NCBI GenBank assembly: GCA_910589025.1
Contig: CAJURM010000001.1
Location: forward strand, 186,001-250,000
From: an uncultured Odoribacter sp.
GTDB taxonomy: Bacteria > Bacteroidota > Bacteroidia > Bacteroidales > Marinifilaceae
Direction: 5' to 3'
DNA: 64,000 nt
Shown: piece after piece, positions 62,598-64,000 of the stretch
Layout of the letters: each line of letters starts with the position of its first letter
How positions within the stretch are numbered: the first letter of the stretch is position 1
Program-made: the position numbers and the translations under genes
Notes under the pieces: generated by a model
Seen by the model: the letters and a program-made list of their open reading frames with translations, nothing else
Databases searched by the model: none
What the model was told of the DNA's origin: nothing

Positions 62598-63206
62598 TTA
62601 GTTGATAATGAAATAATGCTGTACGGAATAATTTTCCGGTTGTACGCTACCGAAGAAGAGATACAGATGTATTTCATCTTCCGGCTGGTTAGTCAAAACT
62701 AACGTAGCTGACAGGTTCTGGCGACAAATCCCTTTCGTATCCGGGAAACGGACTTCAAAAGGATTGCTACCGTAGATGGCGGCGGCAAACAAACGGTCGT
62801 TCTGCCGGGAATAGGATACGGGAAGCGGATTATCCCACCGGATACGCACTTCATTGTCCCCCGTCCTTTCCACCCGCAGGTGTTCGGGCAAAGGCAGTGT
62901 CCCGTATGACAGGTTTATCTTGCTGTAATCGGCGATGACACCCTCCAGGTCAAAGGCGTTGATGTTGTGCTTCACAAACAGGTTATAACCGGAGCATCCC
63001 TCCTCCCGGGCTGACGTACGCCATATCCGGGAAATAAAGGTATCCTTGAGATTCCGGTAAAAGGCCACCGCAGCAGGCATACGCCCCCGCTGTAATTGCT
63101 GGACTGCCGTACAGGCATCCCGGTAGCGCTCCGGACGACGACGGTAATACGTTTTTCCGTATCGACGGCAAGGTATCAATGAGTCTGGTATCGGTTCCGG
63201 TTTCAT
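62598..63206 (-). CDS. DUF6266-like paralogue
   Basis: 202 residues. The N-terminus (CRRYGKTYYRRRPERYRDACTAVQQLQRGRM) differs, but the mid-region SGYNLFVKHNINAFD and the later DNEVRIRWDNPLPVSYSRQNDRLFAAAIY resemble the adjacent DUF6266 protein, pointing to an old duplication. Function unknown; possibly a structural or phage-like component. Upstream gap of 335 bp contains four 11-bp tandem repeats. Confidence 0.6.
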   Translation of the reverse strand: MKPEPIPDSLIPCRRYGKTYYRRRPERYRDACTAVQQLQRGRMPAAVAFYRNLKDTFISRIWRTSAREEGCSGYNLFVKHNINAFDLEGVIADYSKINLSYGTLPLPEHLRVERTGDNEVRIRWDNPLPVSYSRQNDRLFAAAIYGSNPFEVRFPDTKGICRQNLSATLVLTNQPEDEIHLYLFFGSVQPENYSVQHYFIIN

Positions 63207-63353
63207 AGTTTTAGTATTTCGTTTATATCAGTATTTCCCTTCCCCTTGCTTCCCCATACACTTCGCTTATATTACCCCGCATGATCTACTCTATAAATAT
63301 ACAACAAAAAGTATTTAAAATCCAAATAAAATCCTTACAAAATGCTTCTCAAA

Positions 63354-63397
63354 GCACTTTGTTTGCACTCTGTTTGCACTTTGTTAGCACTTTGTAT
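63354..63397. repeat. Four tandem 11-bp repeats
   Basis: Consecutive units GCACTTTGTTT, GCACTCTGTTT, GCACTTTGTTA and GCACTTTGTAT, without gaps. The period of 11 bp, about one helical turn, places all units on the same face of DNA, as in iteron-like binding sites. Confidence 0.85.
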
Positions 63398-63505
63398 AGG
63401 AGATACAGAGGAGTTATACGGGAGAAAAAGAGCTTTTTTGTATGGGACGGAGTAGTTTGGGAACGACGGAAAAGCGAGAAGACCACCTCTTTTCAACTTT
63501 TTTCG

Positions 63506-63513
63506 TATCTTTG
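63506..63513 (+). promoter_or_regulatory. -7 box for prfC
   Basis: TATCTTTG, exact TAnnTTTG, 28 bases before the prfC ATG at 63542. Confidence 0.6.
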
Positions 63514-63541
63514 CAGGCATTTCAAAAACAGAGCAATATAC

Positions 63542-64000
63542 ATGGGATTTAAAGACGAAATTCAGAGAAGAAGGACATTCGGTATTATCAGCCATCCAGA
63601 TGCGGGTAAAACAACGTTGACGGAAAAGCTCCTGTTGTTCGGAGGAGCGATACACGTGGCGGGGGCTGTAAAATCCAACAAGATAAAGAAGACGGCGACA
63701 TCCGATTTTATGGAAATCGAACGCCAGCGCGGTATTTCGGTAGCGACATCGGTCATGGGATTTGAATACAACGATGTCAAGATTAATATTCTGGATACTC
63801 CCGGACACCAGGATTTTGCGGAGGATACGTTCCGTACGCTCACGGCCTGCGACAGTGTCATTATTGTCATTGATGCCGCCAAGGGTGTGGAAACGCAGAC
63901 ACGTAAGCTCATGCAGGTGTGCCGCATGCGGAAAACACCGGTTATTGTATTTATCAACAAGCTGGACCGTCCTTCCCAGGATCCTTTCGACCTGTTGGAT
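63542..64000 (+). CDS. prfC: Peptide chain release factor 3, C-terminus cut by window edge
   Basis: About 153 residues present. Translation GTPase that removes RF1/RF2 from the ribosome after termination. The start MGFKDEIQRRRTFGII is directly followed by the G1 P-loop SHPDAGKTTLTE, the switch region ERQRGISVATSV, G3 DTPGHQDFAEDT and the start of G4 (NKLD). KSNKIKKTATSDFMEIERQ is typical of RF3 and separates it from EF-G. Continues beyond the window. Confidence 0.95.
   Translation, partial: MGFKDEIQRRRTFGIISHPDAGKTTLTEKLLLFGGAIHVAGAVKSNKIKKTATSDFMEIERQRGISVATSVMGFEYNDVKINILDTPGHQDFAEDTFRTLTACDSVIIVIDAAKGVETQTRKLMQVCRMRKTPVIVFINKLDRPSQDPFDLLD

Larger units (their letters stand above)
63207..63541. 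other. Divergent gap between the DUF6266 pair and prfC
   Basis: 335 bp. It contains four 11-bp tandem repeats (63354-63397) and the exact prfC -7 box TATCTTTG at 63506-63513. An A/T-rich block at 63290-63350 precedes the repeats. No RNA gene or protein-coding segment is evident. Confidence 0.55.

Noticed and set aside
1..64000. tRNA, rRNA, riboswitch and CRISPR genes
   Set aside because: None was recognised by eye; small RNAs may still be present because no covariance search could be run.

Overview
The window is a stretch of chromosome from an anaerobic member of the Bacteroidota, most likely order Bacteroidales. The signs are repeated TAnnTTTG -7 promoter boxes with weak Shine-Dalgarno signals, a PorP/SprF-type protein next to a giant secreted protein with a gliding-motility (type B) C-terminal domain, a short adenylate kinase, outer-membrane patatin-barrel proteins, paired GH20 hexosaminidases and a DUF6266 pair. 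HydF, the [FeFe]-hydrogenase maturase, points to hydrogen-metabolising fermentation. A gut Odoribacter/Butyricimonas-like organism would fit, but that placement is a guess. No rRNA, tRNA, CRISPR array or intact insertion sequence was seen.

Layout. 0-7.5 kb (minus strand): the start of an efflux adaptor, then a run of M23 peptidase, dxr, rseP, a thioredoxin-like protein and an endonuclease/exonuclease/phosphatase protein, preceded by an MscS-type channel. 7.8-11.6 kb: a NahK-like sugar kinase, a CBM9-like protein, a small membrane protein convergent with an HdeD-like gene, and a patatin. 11.6-22.2 kb (minus): one long gene run, a 1459-residue exported protein of unknown function, nth, lipA, lipB and two GH20 enzymes. 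22.4-29.2 kb (plus): relA/spoT-type gene, S9 peptidase, transketolase. 29.3-36.7 kb (minus): a surface module (LRR lipoprotein, giant Cys-rich repeat protein, PorP/SprF), then a decayed LRR remnant and adk. 36.8-45.6 kb: class A PBP, antiporter, and a run of patatin-barrel, ApbE and POTRA-barrel genes. 45.9-48.2 kb: response regulator and hydF. 48.2-56.5 kb: YitT/TetR divergent pair, NfeD and EI24 proteins, purB, an ABC exporter, queF. 56.6-63.2 kb: an amber-interrupted KilA-N gene, S41 protease, phosphoesterase, nfo, a DJ-1 protein, a small membrane protein and a DUF6266-type pair. The window ends in prfC.

Most genes are core or envelope functions. The accessory, faster-evolving parts are 29.3-36.1 kb (surface module with higher-order repeats and a paralogue remnant) and 56.6-63.5 kb (KilA-N, three copies of a palindromic interspersed repeat, DUF6266 pair, four 11-bp tandem repeats). 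The best candidate for an under-described system is the LRR lipoprotein / giant 53-residue-repeat protein / PorP cluster. The most unusual non-coding signal is the palindromic repeat family at 60.6-62.0 kb, one copy of which encodes the C-terminus of a membrane protein.
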